Shown: positions 19,512-27,548 of the stretch, one piece after another
Numbering within the stretch: position 1 is the stretch's first letter
How the letters are laid out: each line of letters opens with the position of its first letter
NCBI GenBank assembly: GCA_036404435.1
Contig: DASWZN010000032.1
Coordinates: forward strand, 1 to 64,000
Source of the DNA: DASWZN01 sp036404435
GTDB lineage: Bacteria; Acidobacteriota; Terriglobia; Bryobacterales; Bryobacteraceae
Direction: 5' to 3'
DNA: 64,000 bases
Position numbers and translations under genes: made by a program
Notes under the pieces: model-generated
What the model was told of the DNA's origin: nothing
Seen by the model: only the letters and a program-made list of their open reading frames with translations
The model's database searches: none

Positions 19512-20741
19512 ATGCGGTGGCTTGCCGCGGTCGTGTGGCTGTCTTTGTCGCTGAGCGGCGTGGCGGCCGAAGATCCTGCCGCCGAGGGACTGAAGGCGCT
19601 GGACGCGAAGAACTACGGCCTGGCCGCGCAGGAATTCACCAAAGCCGTCGAAGCCGATCCGAAGGATTACACCGCGCTTTTCAACCTGGCGCTGGCCAAC
19701 ACCATGCTCGGCAAGACCGCAGAGGCGGTCGAGGGATACAAGAAGGTCCTGGAATTGCAGCCGGGCGTGTATGAGGCCGAACTCAACCTGGGCATCCTGC
19801 TGCTAGGCCAGAAGCGTGCGGCCGAAGCGCTGCCGTATCTCGACGCCGCCGCGGGCCAGAAGCCGAAGGAGCCGCGCCCGCACCTGTATCTCTCGCTGGC
19901 CCTACTCTCGACAGGCGACCTCGAGAAGGCCGGGCAATCTTACCAGACCACGCTGGAACTCGATCCGAAGTCGGCTCCGGCCGAGCTGGGGCTGGCGCGG
20001 GCGCTGGCCCGGCAGAACCGCCTGGCGGATGCGGACCCGCATTTTCGCCACGCCGCCGAGCTGAGTCCCTCGTACCGGGACAGCCTGCTCGAGCTGGCGG
20101 ACCTCTACGAAAAGGCGGACCGGAAGGCCGAGGCCATCGCGCTCTACCGTGAGTTTCCGGACGATGCCGCGGCGCGCGAGCAGTTGGGCCTGTTACTGCT
20201 CGAATCCGGGCAGGCCGCCGACGCCATTCCGCACCTCGAATGGGCCGTCAAGCAATCGCCGACTTCGGCCAATCGGCTGGCGCTGGCCCAGGCCTATCGC
20301 AAGAGCAACGAGCCCGAAAAGGCCGTGCCCCTCCTGGCGGCGGCGGTCGAGGCGGCGCCGGCGGACCTGGACCTGCGCATGTCCTACGCCCGCGAGTTGC
20401 GCGACCTGCGCCGCTTCCCCGATGCGGCCGAGCAGTTCGCGCGCGTTGCTCAGGCCAAGCCCGATTGGGCCCAGGCGTGGAACGAGCTGGCCGGCGTGGA
20501 CGTCATGCTGGAGAACTACCCGCAGGCGCTGGCGGCGCTCGACCACGTCCGGGCGCTGAAGGCCGAGATCCCCGGCGACTACTTCTTTCGCGCCATGGTG
20601 CTCGACCGGATCCACGAACGCAAAGACGCCATCGCGGAGTACCAGAAGTTCTTGGCCGTCAGCAAGGGCGAGTTTCCCAACCAGGAGTTTCAGGCGCGGC
20701 AACGCATCCGTATCCTGGAGCTGGATCTCCAGAAGAGGTGA
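19512..20741 (+). CDS. Exported TPR-repeat protein
   Basis: 409 aa with signal peptide MRWLAAVVWLSLSLSGVAAE and about ten tetratricopeptide repeats covering residues 25-400 (ALDAKNYGLAAQEFTKAVEA, YTALFNLALANTMLGKTAEA and so on). TPR arrays bind partner proteins; periplasmic location is inferred. It leads directly into two small exported proteins (20747 and 21192), making a probable three-gene unit of unknown purpose, perhaps an envelope assembly or stress module. Confidence 0.85.
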   Translation: MRWLAAVVWLSLSLSGVAAEDPAAEGLKALDAKNYGLAAQEFTKAVEADPKDYTALFNLALANTMLGKTAEAVEGYKKVLELQPGVYEAELNLGILLLGQKRAAEALPYLDAAAGQKPKEPRPHLYLSLALLSTGDLEKAGQSYQTTLELDPKSAPAELGLARALARQNRLADADPHFRHAAELSPSYRDSLLELADLYEKADRKAEAIALYREFPDDAAAREQLGLLLLESGQAADAIPHLEWAVKQSPTSANRLALAQAYRKSNEPEKAVPLLAAAVEAAPADLDLRMSYARELRDLRRFPDAAEQFARVAQAKPDWAQAWNELAGVDVMLENYPQALAALDHVRALKAEIPGDYFFRAMVLDRIHERKDAIAEYQKFLAVSKGEFPNQEFQARQRIRILELDLQKR

Positions 20742-20746
20742 GAACT

Positions 20747-21187
20747 TTGATCCGCCTGACAATGGCGTTTGCGATGCTGGCGGCGGCGCCGGGATGGGCC
20801 AGTCTGGACGCGGCCAAGGCCGAACCGAATCTCGAAAAGCGTTCCGGCCTGGCGCTCGACAACGCCACCCGGGCTCTGCAGTCGGCGCGGGACGCCTACC
20901 TTGCGCAGGGCGACATGAAGCAGGTCGGCGCCTCGCTCCTGGAGGTTTCCGCGTCCGTCGAGCTGGCCTACGACTCGCTCCTGCAGACCCACAAAATCCC
21001 CAGCCGGAGCCCCAAGTACTTCAAGAAGGCCGAAATCGAAACGCGCGGGCTGTTGCGGCGGATCGACGATCTGCGGGAGCAAATGAGCGTGGACGACCGC
21101 GACGCGCTCGAAAAAGTGCGCGCCGTGGTGCAGAAGGTGCATGAGAGCCTGCTCGAAGGCATCATGGGCGGAGAGAAGAAGGAGTAG
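20747..21187 (+). CDS. Small exported helical protein
   Basis: 146 aa from TTG 20747 (LIRLTMAFAMLAAAPGWA), chosen because GAGG is 8 nt upstream and the start lies 5 bp after the TPR gene; ATG 20762 would shorten the signal peptide. The mature part is helical and charged (LEKRSGLALDNATRALQSARDAYL, SPKYFKKAEIETRGLL). No family recognised. Context suggests it works with the neighbouring TPR protein. Confidence 0.7.
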   Translation: MIRLTMAFAMLAAAPGWASLDAAKAEPNLEKRSGLALDNATRALQSARDAYLAQGDMKQVGASLLEVSASVELAYDSLLQTHKIPSRSPKYFKKAEIETRGLLRRIDDLREQMSVDDRDALEKVRAVVQKVHESLLEGIMGGEKKE

Positions 21188-21191
21188 CGTC

Positions 21192-21839
21192 ATGAACAGA
21201 GCTTTGCTCGGCCTGGTTCTGCTGTCGGCGGCGGCGGCGCCGCTGGCGGCCGAGCGCGACTTTCTGACCGAAAGCGAGATCGAACAGGTGCGCCTGGCCC
21301 AGGAACCGAACCAACGGCTCGCGCTCTACATCGATTTTGCCCGGCAGCGTCTGGACCAGGTGAAGCAGCTCGTCAAGGAGTCGCGGCCCGGCCGATCCGC
21401 CCTGATGCACGACCTGCTCGACCAGTACAGCCAGATCATCGACGCCATCGATACCGTTTCCGACGACGCGCTGGCCCGCAAGGCCGATATCAGCGTGGGA
21501 ACCAAGACCGTCGCGGCGGCGGAGAAGGGGTTTCTGCCGGCGCTCGAGAAGATTCGCGACGGCCAGCCCAGCGACCTGGCCCGTTACGAGTTCGTGCTCT
21601 CCCAGGCCATCCAGGCCACCAGCGATTCGCTGGACACAGCCCGCGAGGACCTCGGAAAGCGCTCCTCGGAAGTCGCCGACCGCCTGAAGAAGGAGCAAAA
21701 GGAACGCGAGGCAGAAATGACGCCCGACGAGGTCGCGGCCAAGAAGAAGGAGGACAAAGATGCCGCCGCCAAGCCCAAGAAGCCTACGCTTCTCAAGCCC
21801 GGCGAGACGGTCGCCGGACAAGAGCCGGCCTCGAAGTGA
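21192..21839 (+). CDS. Exported coiled-coil-rich protein with Lys/Glu tail
   Basis: 215 aa from ATG 21192, 4 bp after the previous stop. Signal peptide MNRALLGLVLLSAAAAPLAA. Residues 20-165 are predicted helical by eye, followed by a very charged region (RLKKEQKEREAEM, KKKEDKDAAAKPKK). Last gene of the TPR unit; no enzymatic motif. Role unknown; envelope location inferred. Confidence 0.75.
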   Translation: MNRALLGLVLLSAAAAPLAAERDFLTESEIEQVRLAQEPNQRLALYIDFARQRLDQVKQLVKESRPGRSALMHDLLDQYSQIIDAIDTVSDDALARKADISVGTKTVAAAEKGFLPALEKIRDGQPSDLARYEFVLSQAIQATSDSLDTAREDLGKRSSEVADRLKKEQKEREAEMTPDEVAAKKKEDKDAAAKPKKPTLLKPGETVAGQEPASK

Positions 21840-21845
21840 CGACCA

Positions 21846-24017
21846 TCACAATACCTTCACTTCGACCGCCGCAGATTCCGTGGTGGTTCCTCCTCGGCCG
21901 GAGCACGTCACGGTGGCCGTGTAGGAGCCGGGGAGCATCGGGGTGAAGGTCATCGAGCCCTTGACCGGCTGAGTCCCCGTGAGGTTGTCCGAGCCGGTGC
22001 AGGAGTCCGCATTCGTTGCGGCCCAGGCGATCCTGGCGGATTCGCCGAGCGCGATGGTTGCCGGCGCGACCGTCATCGAGATGGCCGGCTGGTCCGGCGC
22101 GGCCTCGAAAACGAGGGGAGCCCATTGCGCACTGGTAACCTCCGCGAGCGCCACGGCAGGTCGCACGTGCGCAGCGGCCGGGTCGAATGTCAGAAAGGCC
22201 GTGCCATAACCTCCCAGCCGGACGGTCATCTGGGAGGCGGGCGAAAAGTTGGTGGCGGCAGGCCCGGCGATGGGGTCCGTGTTCGCGTCCAGCGTCATCT
22301 GCTTTCCGCTGGGGAACGGTCCCAGCGCGGAGACATCCACCACAACGGTGCGTGCCTGGCCCGGGCCGTTGTCGTCCGACGCCGCATTGACGGCATGATC
22401 CGACACCATCACCACGACCGAGGCATCGGGATTCTTCGTCGCCAGCAGCTCGACACTCTGTGTGCCCGATTGTTCCGTGGTGGACGACTGGAGGATCGTC
22501 GAGCCGGAGCCGATGCAGCCGGGCGCGCCGGGATCGCAGAAAGGAAAGTACCGCGTTAAGTAATAGTCAACCCAATAGCTGAGGTACGTACTCCCCGAAG
22601 TGTAGTCCACCTCGCTGTACTGGGCGTCGGCGTCGAAATCCCAGTGATAGAGGCCCTCGATGCCCGCCTGTCCCAACTGGGAAAACAGGTACGGCCGCCA
22701 GGCCGCGAAGAACGCGCTGGTCCCGCGGTGGTCCAGGACGAAGAGCTGGCTAGGATTGCACTCACTGTATCCATTGGCTCCCTGCCAGTCGGCGTTCACG
22801 TTGTTTTCCGTCACCCACACCGGTACGCCGTCCAGCTTGGGGACACTCTGCAACTGCTGGTAGATGTACTGGACGTGCGGCACAAACACGCCGGGAATGC
22901 TGGCAAAGACGGTCGAATCGAGGTCCGATTGGTTGCACGACGAGTAGTAGTGCGTGCCGAGAGCGTCCACCTGCGCCGTCACGCCATTCACGAAAGTCGG
23001 GAGGTACCTTTGAGGCTCGTTTCCCCAATCCGACAGCTCGACCGCAACGAATTTGATGGGGACCACGGAGCCCGCGGAGAGCATCGCTGGTACGACGGAG
23101 TTATACAGGTTCAGGTAGTCGGCCGGCTCGAGCCCGTTGATGTTGGGCTCGTTGAAAATGCCCCACCAGGTGATGGGCGTGGGATTGGCAGCCGAATGAA
23201 CGTGGGTGACGCCCAGCGAATCCGTGAAGCCGGTGGTGGTGTTGTAGTACTTCACCACGTTGGCGGCATAGTTCGCGAAGTCGTTGATGTGCGCCGGCAT
23301 CAGGTGGCCGCTCGCATCGGTCATCCACGCCGGCGCCACGGCGAGCTGCAACTCGGGGCTCTTATCGCCGCTGGCGATGACGGGATCGAGGATCGCGTCG
23401 AGCATCGTGAAGTCCCAGCTCTGGTCGGCTTTCTGCGGCGTTCCGCCGGACACCGGCTGGAGGCGGATGTGCTGGGAGCCCAGGGCGCTCAGGGCCGCGG
23501 GCGCGCCGGAATTATTCTCGAAGAACTGGTAGTCCCAGTCGGCCGGCTGGAAGGACGTGGACATGAAGTTCCGGAGCGTGCCGTGGAATCCGGCGTCCGT
23601 GTTGGTGGCGGCTTTGACTGTGGCCACCACCGCCACGTCGAGTAGCAGCGACGCGGTCGCGCTAGTCGTTCCGTCCGTGGCCTGGATCGTCACCGTGTGC
23701 GGTCCGGCGGTGGCGCTCTGGACGGTGAACGTCACCTGGCCGGTCGCGCCCGCTCCGGGCGATGCGATCTGGGCAGCCAGGCCCAACACCGCCGTGACGC
23801 TCAGCGTGACGGCGTTGGCGTTGCCGCTCGGCCGCACGACGGTAACGGTGACCGAGGCCGGCGTGCCGTCCTGCAGGACGGTCAACGAGTTCGCGGAAAG
23901 CGAGATGGAGATCGGGACCGGCTGCGACGGCGTGGTAGAGTCGCCGCCGCATGAAGCCAGCAGCAGCGATAGGGAAAGCGCAACCCACCAACCCGGCGAT
24001 CGAAGGATGATTCGCAT
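21846..24017 (-). CDS. Lipoprotein with glycoside hydrolase-like TIM-barrel and Ig-like domains
   Basis: 723 aa. Lipoprotein signal LSLLLASCGG, so a lipid anchor on Cys is expected. After a Ser/Thr linker comes an Ig-like domain (about 35-130), then a barrel-like region with WWGIFNEPNINGL and WVTENNVNADW. The NEP glutamate and the later TEN glutamate are spaced like the acid/base and nucleophile of clan GH-A enzymes (GH39/GH5-like). The C-terminal 70 residues form another Ig-like domain (ISMTVAPATIALGESARIAW...TATVTCSGRGG). It probably degrades a polysaccharide at the cell surface; substrate unknown. Confidence 0.7.
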   Translation of the reverse strand: MRIILRSPGWWVALSLSLLLASCGGDSTTPSQPVPISISLSANSLTVLQDGTPASVTVTVVRPSGNANAVTLSVTAVLGLAAQIASPGAGATGQVTFTVQSATAGPHTVTIQATDGTTSATASLLLDVAVVATVKAATNTDAGFHGTLRNFMSTSFQPADWDYQFFENNSGAPAALSALGSQHIRLQPVSGGTPQKADQSWDFTMLDAILDPVIASGDKSPELQLAVAPAWMTDASGHLMPAHINDFANYAANVVKYYNTTTGFTDSLGVTHVHSAANPTPITWWGIFNEPNINGLEPADYLNLYNSVVPAMLSAGSVVPIKFVAVELSDWGNEPQRYLPTFVNGVTAQVDALGTHYYSSCNQSDLDSTVFASIPGVFVPHVQYIYQQLQSVPKLDGVPVWVTENNVNADWQGANGYSECNPSQLFVLDHRGTSAFFAAWRPYLFSQLGQAGIEGLYHWDFDADAQYSEVDYTSGSTYLSYWVDYYLTRYFPFCDPGAPGCIGSGSTILQSSTTEQSGTQSVELLATKNPDASVVVMVSDHAVNAASDDNGPGQARTVVVDVSALGPFPSGKQMTLDANTDPIAGPAATNFSPASQMTVRLGGYGTAFLTFDPAAAHVRPAVALAEVTSAQWAPLVFEAAPDQPAISMTVAPATIALGESARIAWAATNADSCTGSDNLTGTQPVKGSMTFTPMLPGSYTATVTCSGRGGTTTESAAVEVKVL

Positions 24018-24071
24018 TGGGAACCCCCAAGTCGAATCATCATACCTCTTGGGGCGGCGACCTGTCCCGCC

Positions 24072-24889
24072 CTAGTGAGGGACGCTTGCCGGCGTGCTTA
24101 GTGCCGCGGCCTCTTCGCCATTCTTGCCCTCGGCGGCGAGCGCTCGGCCCAGCACATAATGCCCCAGGAAGTGCGCCGGATCGAGAGCGACGGCCCGCCG
24201 CGCGGACTCTTCGGCTTCCTCGGTCCGCCCCAGCAGCAGCAGCGCACCGGCCAGGTTTGCAAAAGCCTTCTCCGCGGCCGGATCCAGTTCGGTGGCCCTT
24301 CGGAACTCCGCGGCTGCATCTTCGAACCGATTCAGCGCCATGAGCGCACCCCGAGGTTGTTGTGCGCCTCCATGTAATCCGGATCGATTTGGAGAGCCTT
24401 CCTGAGATGCGCAATCGATCCCTGGATATCGCCTGACTGGAACGCCCGGACTTCGCGGGCCAACTCGTGCGCGGCTCGCGGCGGGACGTGGTGTTGGAGT
24501 TGCGCCAGCGACACCTTGCGCGGCGCCGTCCGCCCGGCGGGCGATCCCTCCAGGTGAATCTCGAGCGGCGCCCCGCCCGAAGAGGCCGAAACCGCGGGCT
24601 GTGCGAGGATTCCGCCACCCCCGGCCGTGATTCTGAGCTTGTATTGACCGGCCGGAACACCGTCGAATACGAATTCTCCGGCCGGCGAGACCATGGCGCG
24701 GCTCACCACTCTGTCGCCCGCCAACTCGCAGAGTTCCGCGATCAGGCCGCCGTTCGGCCGCGTGCCTTCCTGGACTACGGCGCCGCCCAGTCGCACCGTC
24801 TGCTGCTGGCAGATTGCGGCGGCGGCGCACGCAAGGAGCAGACATATCGCGAACACTGCGGCCCTGTGCCGTCTCGCAGACGGAAACAT
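24072..24889 (-). pseudogene. Exported TPR protein, frameshifted
   Basis: It starts at ATG 24889 with a near-perfect AGGAGGT ribosome site. Signal peptide MFPSARRHRAAVFAICLLLACAAAA, then a beta-rich carboxypeptidase-regulatory-like region (GEFVFDGVPAGQYKLRIT), then TPRs. The first frame stops at 24332 after HNNLGVRSWR. The continuation LMALNRFEDAAAEFRRA...PAHFLGHYVLGRALA is in another frame and ends at 24072. One missing G near 24344-24352 (GTGCGCTC where GTGGCGCTC is expected) accounts for the break. Restored, it would be 272 aa. Real decay and a sequence error both fit. Confidence 0.75.
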
Positions 24890-24924
24890 AGTGACCTCCT
24901 GGTGTTTCGAACCGAGCCCGCGGG

Positions 24925-25323
24925 TTATGCCGCGGCCGATTGACGGTATTTGAGCGTGTTGTCGATGATCCAGGAGATCTGAAACGCCTCGAAGGGCGGC
25001 GAGCAATAGTCGGCCGCGCCGGCCTCGATAGCGTCCAGCCATTCGTCGGTTTCCGGATGCCGGCTGACCACAACCACCGGCAGTTCCAGTTCTTCTTGCT
25101 TGATGAGGTTCAGCAGCAGGGTATAAGTCTCGCGATCGGCGGAGCAGAAAACCAGCGCGGTGCCCGCCGGGACCGCCGCCCTCACGCCCTCGGCGGTGGG
25201 ATCGAACGGCGCCGAACGGAATGCGCGCCTCTCAAAGGTAAGGACGCTGGCCAACTCCGAAGCCAGCGTGTTGTCCAAGGCAAACAGCATGATGTCTTCG
25301 TGCCCCAGGCGGCGATTGAGCAT
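24925..25323 (-). CDS. Degenerate receiver-domain protein
   Basis: 132 aa, ATG 25323 with GAGGAGGAG upstream. The alternation of LVFCSAD, LPVVVVSRHPET, GAADYCSPPFEAFQISWII follows a response-regulator fold (beta3-alpha3-beta4-alpha4-beta5). However, the phospho-acceptor Asp is not where expected, and the KPF lysine is replaced (SPPF). It is therefore probably a pseudo-receiver that does not accept phosphate in the normal way. It lies 35 bp upstream of the frameshifted TPR gene on the same strand. Confidence 0.6.
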   Translation of the reverse strand: MLNRRLGHEDIMLFALDNTLASELASVLTFERRAFRSAPFDPTAEGVRAAVPAGTALVFCSADRETYTLLLNLIKQEELELPVVVVSRHPETDEWLDAIEAGAADYCSPPFEAFQISWIIDNTLKYRQSAAA

Positions 25324-25475
25324 GCAACTCCTCCTCGATGATTCGATCTCGACAAGGAGAAATGCCCAGACAGGAGGCGTGACCGGGCGCGAGCCTTTGC
25401 GTCAGGTCCGCGCTCTTGATTCGATCTTACGCCGGGGTGGGGAGGATTTCAAATCGAAACTTGTTATGGGCCCCA

Positions 25476-26171
25476 TCACCAACCCATTTGTGCCATCCGG
25501 TTCAGAATGCGCGCGCTATAAGGGTTCATGCGCGCCGGCTGACGGCGGCGCGGGGCCGGCAGAATCGCGGCCAACCGTGCCCCCTGCTCGCGGCCGATGC
25601 GCGCCGCCGGCACGCCGTAGTGATAGCGCGCCGCGGCCTCGGCTCCGTAGACGCCCGGTCCCCACTCGACGACGTTCAGGTACAGCTCGAGAATCCGGCG
25701 CTTCGGAAGGATCAGCTCTTCGAGCGGCACCAGGGTCACCTCGAGGCCCTTCCGCAGCACGGAGCGGTTCGTGGTCAGGAACAGGTTCTTGGCGAGTTGC
25801 TCATCGAGGGTCGAAGCCCCGCGGATTCGGCCGCCCTCCTCCAAGCCGTCCTCGACCGCGTCCTGGACTTCGTGCCAGTCGAATCCATGGTGATGGAAAA
25901 AGCGCGTGTCCTCGGCCGCGATGACGGCGTGCTGGAAGTCCGGCGAGATGCTCTCGAGCGGCACGAAGAAGTAGCGTTTGCGATAGGCGCCGCGGTGAAA
26001 CCACGATTCGATGCGGCGCTGGACGTGCACCATCGTGAACGGCGGGTCGATCCAGCGCAGGGCGACGAAACCCAGGGCTGCACAGCCGTAGAACGCGGCA
26101 ACGAGGGCCAGAAACCAGCCCAGCAGACGGCGGGGCAGGCTGCGTTTACGCTTTGCCGAAGTGGCGGGCAC
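25476..26171 (-). CDS. mtgA: Monofunctional peptidoglycan glycosyltransferase
   Basis: 231 aa. One N-terminal membrane helix (about 15-40) anchors a GT51 domain that polymerises lipid II into glycan strands. Family motifs: AAEDTRFFHHHGFD with the catalytic Glu, RGASTLDEQLAKNLFL, KRRILELYLNVVEWGPGVYG. There is no transpeptidase domain, as expected for MtgA. A MITE-like element ends 26 bp upstream of its start. Confidence 0.93.
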   Translation of the reverse strand: MPATSAKRKRSLPRRLLGWFLALVAAFYGCAALGFVALRWIDPPFTMVHVQRRIESWFHRGAYRKRYFFVPLESISPDFQHAVIAAEDTRFFHHHGFDWHEVQDAVEDGLEEGGRIRGASTLDEQLAKNLFLTTNRSVLRKGLEVTLVPLEELILPKRRILELYLNVVEWGPGVYGAEAAARYHYGVPAARIGREQGARLAAILPAPRRRQPARMNPYSARILNRMAQMGW

Positions 26172-26196
26172 TCTTCAGAATAGCTGTAGCGCACGG

Positions 26197-26336
26197 CTTT
26201 AGAGGCTCATGAAAAAGTCCCGGGCAAGCTGAAGCATGCCCCACGTGCGGCTGCAAGTCATTGATTTGCCATGTGGGATAAGCTTCAGCTTGTCCTCTCC
26301 CAACCCCTGAGGGGACTTTATCAGCAGCCTCTAAAG
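26197..26336. mobile_element. MITE-like fold-back element, 140 bp
   Basis: The ends CTTTAGAGGCTCATGAAAAAGTCCC (split: CTTTAGAGGCT at 26197-26207, then AAAGTCCC) and the complement of 26312-26336 match at 22 of 25 positions. An inner pair (CAAGCTGAAGC at about 26225-26235 against GCTTCAGCTTG at 26282-26292) extends the hairpin. No ORF lies inside. This is what a non-autonomous transposon looks like; no clear target duplication was recognised. Confidence 0.7.
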
Positions 26337-26352
26337 CGTGCGCGCCGCCCGC

Positions 26353-26997
26353 CTACCCCGCCGCCGCGCGCGGCCAAGCAGCAAGGATGCGCTGGGCCTC
26401 CCGGGCCGTCATGGGGTGGTTGTAAATGGGCGAGCCCGGCTGCTGCCTCCTCCCGCCTTCGACCAGGCTGCCGGTAGAGACCGGCGCGAAGCCGACTTCC
26501 TCGATCAGCCCTGCCACCGCCTGCTTGGCCTCCGCGTCGTCGCCGGCCAAGAAGATGGCATACCGGTCCTCGATCGGCAGGCCGGTGTTGCCGAGCGTGG
26601 CCAGGTGTTGGTAGTAGATCGTGTTGAAGGCCTTGACGAGCCGCGCTCCAGGCAGCCGTTTCCGCACCTCCTCGCTCGATGTGGTCGCTCCCAGATCGAG
26701 CACTTCACCTCCCGGACCGTACGGGTTCATGGCGTCGATCGCGATCTTCCCCGCCACCAGTTCCGGCGCCGGAAGCGCCTCCGGAGTGCGCCACGGCACG
26801 GCCAGGAGGACGATGCTGCCGAACCGCGCCGCGTCTTCCACGCGCATGGCGTGCGCCCGCGGGCCGATCTCGGCGGCCAAGCTCCGCAAGGACGCGGGGC
26901 CGCGTGAGTTGCTCAGGGCCACCTCGTGCCCCGCCTTCTCAAACAGGCGCGCAGCCGTGCCTCCGATGTGGCCCGCGCCGATGATGCCGATGGTCAT
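26353..26997 (-). CDS. NADPH-dependent F420 reductase-like oxidoreductase
   Basis: 214 aa. The N-terminal Rossmann motif GIIGAGHIGGTAARLFEKAGH and the NSRG(P) turn are typical of the NADP oxidoreductase, coenzyme F420-dependent family. IAIDAMNPYGPGGEVLDLG and LVKAFNTIYYQHL are also family features. Many bacterial members do not use F420, so the real substrate is uncertain. Single gene; the ATG at 26997 opens directly with the nucleotide-binding strand. Confidence 0.8.
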   Translation of the reverse strand: MTIGIIGAGHIGGTAARLFEKAGHEVALSNSRGPASLRSLAAEIGPRAHAMRVEDAARFGSIVLLAVPWRTPEALPAPELVAGKIAIDAMNPYGPGGEVLDLGATTSSEEVRKRLPGARLVKAFNTIYYQHLATLGNTGLPIEDRYAIFLAGDDAEAKQAVAGLIEEVGFAPVSTGSLVEGGRRQQPGSPIYNHPMTAREAQRILAAWPRAAAG

Positions 26998-27052
26998 AGT
27001 CCCCCCTGTTTCCAGGGCCGCGTTCCGGCCCCTTGGTTACTTTCTAGCATAC

Positions 27053-27080
27053 TTGTCTCCGGGTCCGGACCTGCTACACT
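27053..27080 (+). promoter_or_regulatory. Candidate extended -10 promoter for the RRM gene
   Basis: TTGTCT (27053-27058), 16 bp, then TGCTACACT whose hexamer TACACT is at 27075-27080. It would give a leader of about 80 nt before GTG 27166. Long leaders are common in cold-responsive RNA-binding-protein genes, but no leader structure was established here. Confidence 0.35.
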
Positions 27081-27165
27081 GGAAATGCGTTTGAGCGTCC
27101 AGCCGAACTGGCCGAGATCCATTCCGCCACGAAAGCCGGTTTCAACGTAAGGAGATTAGGAGAAG

Positions 27166-27516
27166 GTGAAAAACATCTTTGTGGGTAATCTGGATTTCGG
27201 CGCGACCGAAGATTCCATTCGCGCATTGTTCGAGAATTACGGTGCGGTCGAGCGCGTTACGTTGATCCGCGACCGCGACACCGGCCAGCCGCGAGGCTTC
27301 GGGTTCGTTGAAATGACCGACGGCGCCGAGGCCGATCGCGCCATCGCCGCGCTGAACGGCCAGGCGCTGGGCGGACGCGCCCTCAACGTGAATGAAGCCC
27401 GGCCGCGGCCCGAACGCGGCCATGGCCCCGGTGGCGGTGGTGGCGGCGGTGGTTTCCGCGGCAACCGTGGCGGGGGCGGCGGCGGGGGCGGACGGCGGCG
27501 CGAGCCTCGCTGGTAG
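27166..27516 (+). CDS. RRM RNA-binding protein with glycine-rich tail
   Basis: 116 aa, GTG start behind AAGGAG and AGGAG. One RNA recognition motif: RNP2 IFVGNL (4-9) and RNP1 RGFGFVEM (about 45-52). The last 35 residues are Gly/Arg-rich (GGGGGGGGFRGNRG). This matches small bacterial RRM proteins linked to cold or stress responses and RNA chaperoning. Complete and normal in length. Confidence 0.93.
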   Translation: MKNIFVGNLDFGATEDSIRALFENYGAVERVTLIRDRDTGQPRGFGFVEMTDGAEADRAIAALNGQALGGRALNVNEARPRPERGHGPGGGGGGGGFRGNRGGGGGGGGRRREPRW

Positions 27517-27548
27517 ACCTCAGCCCCGTCTTAGAAGAAAGGGTTCCT

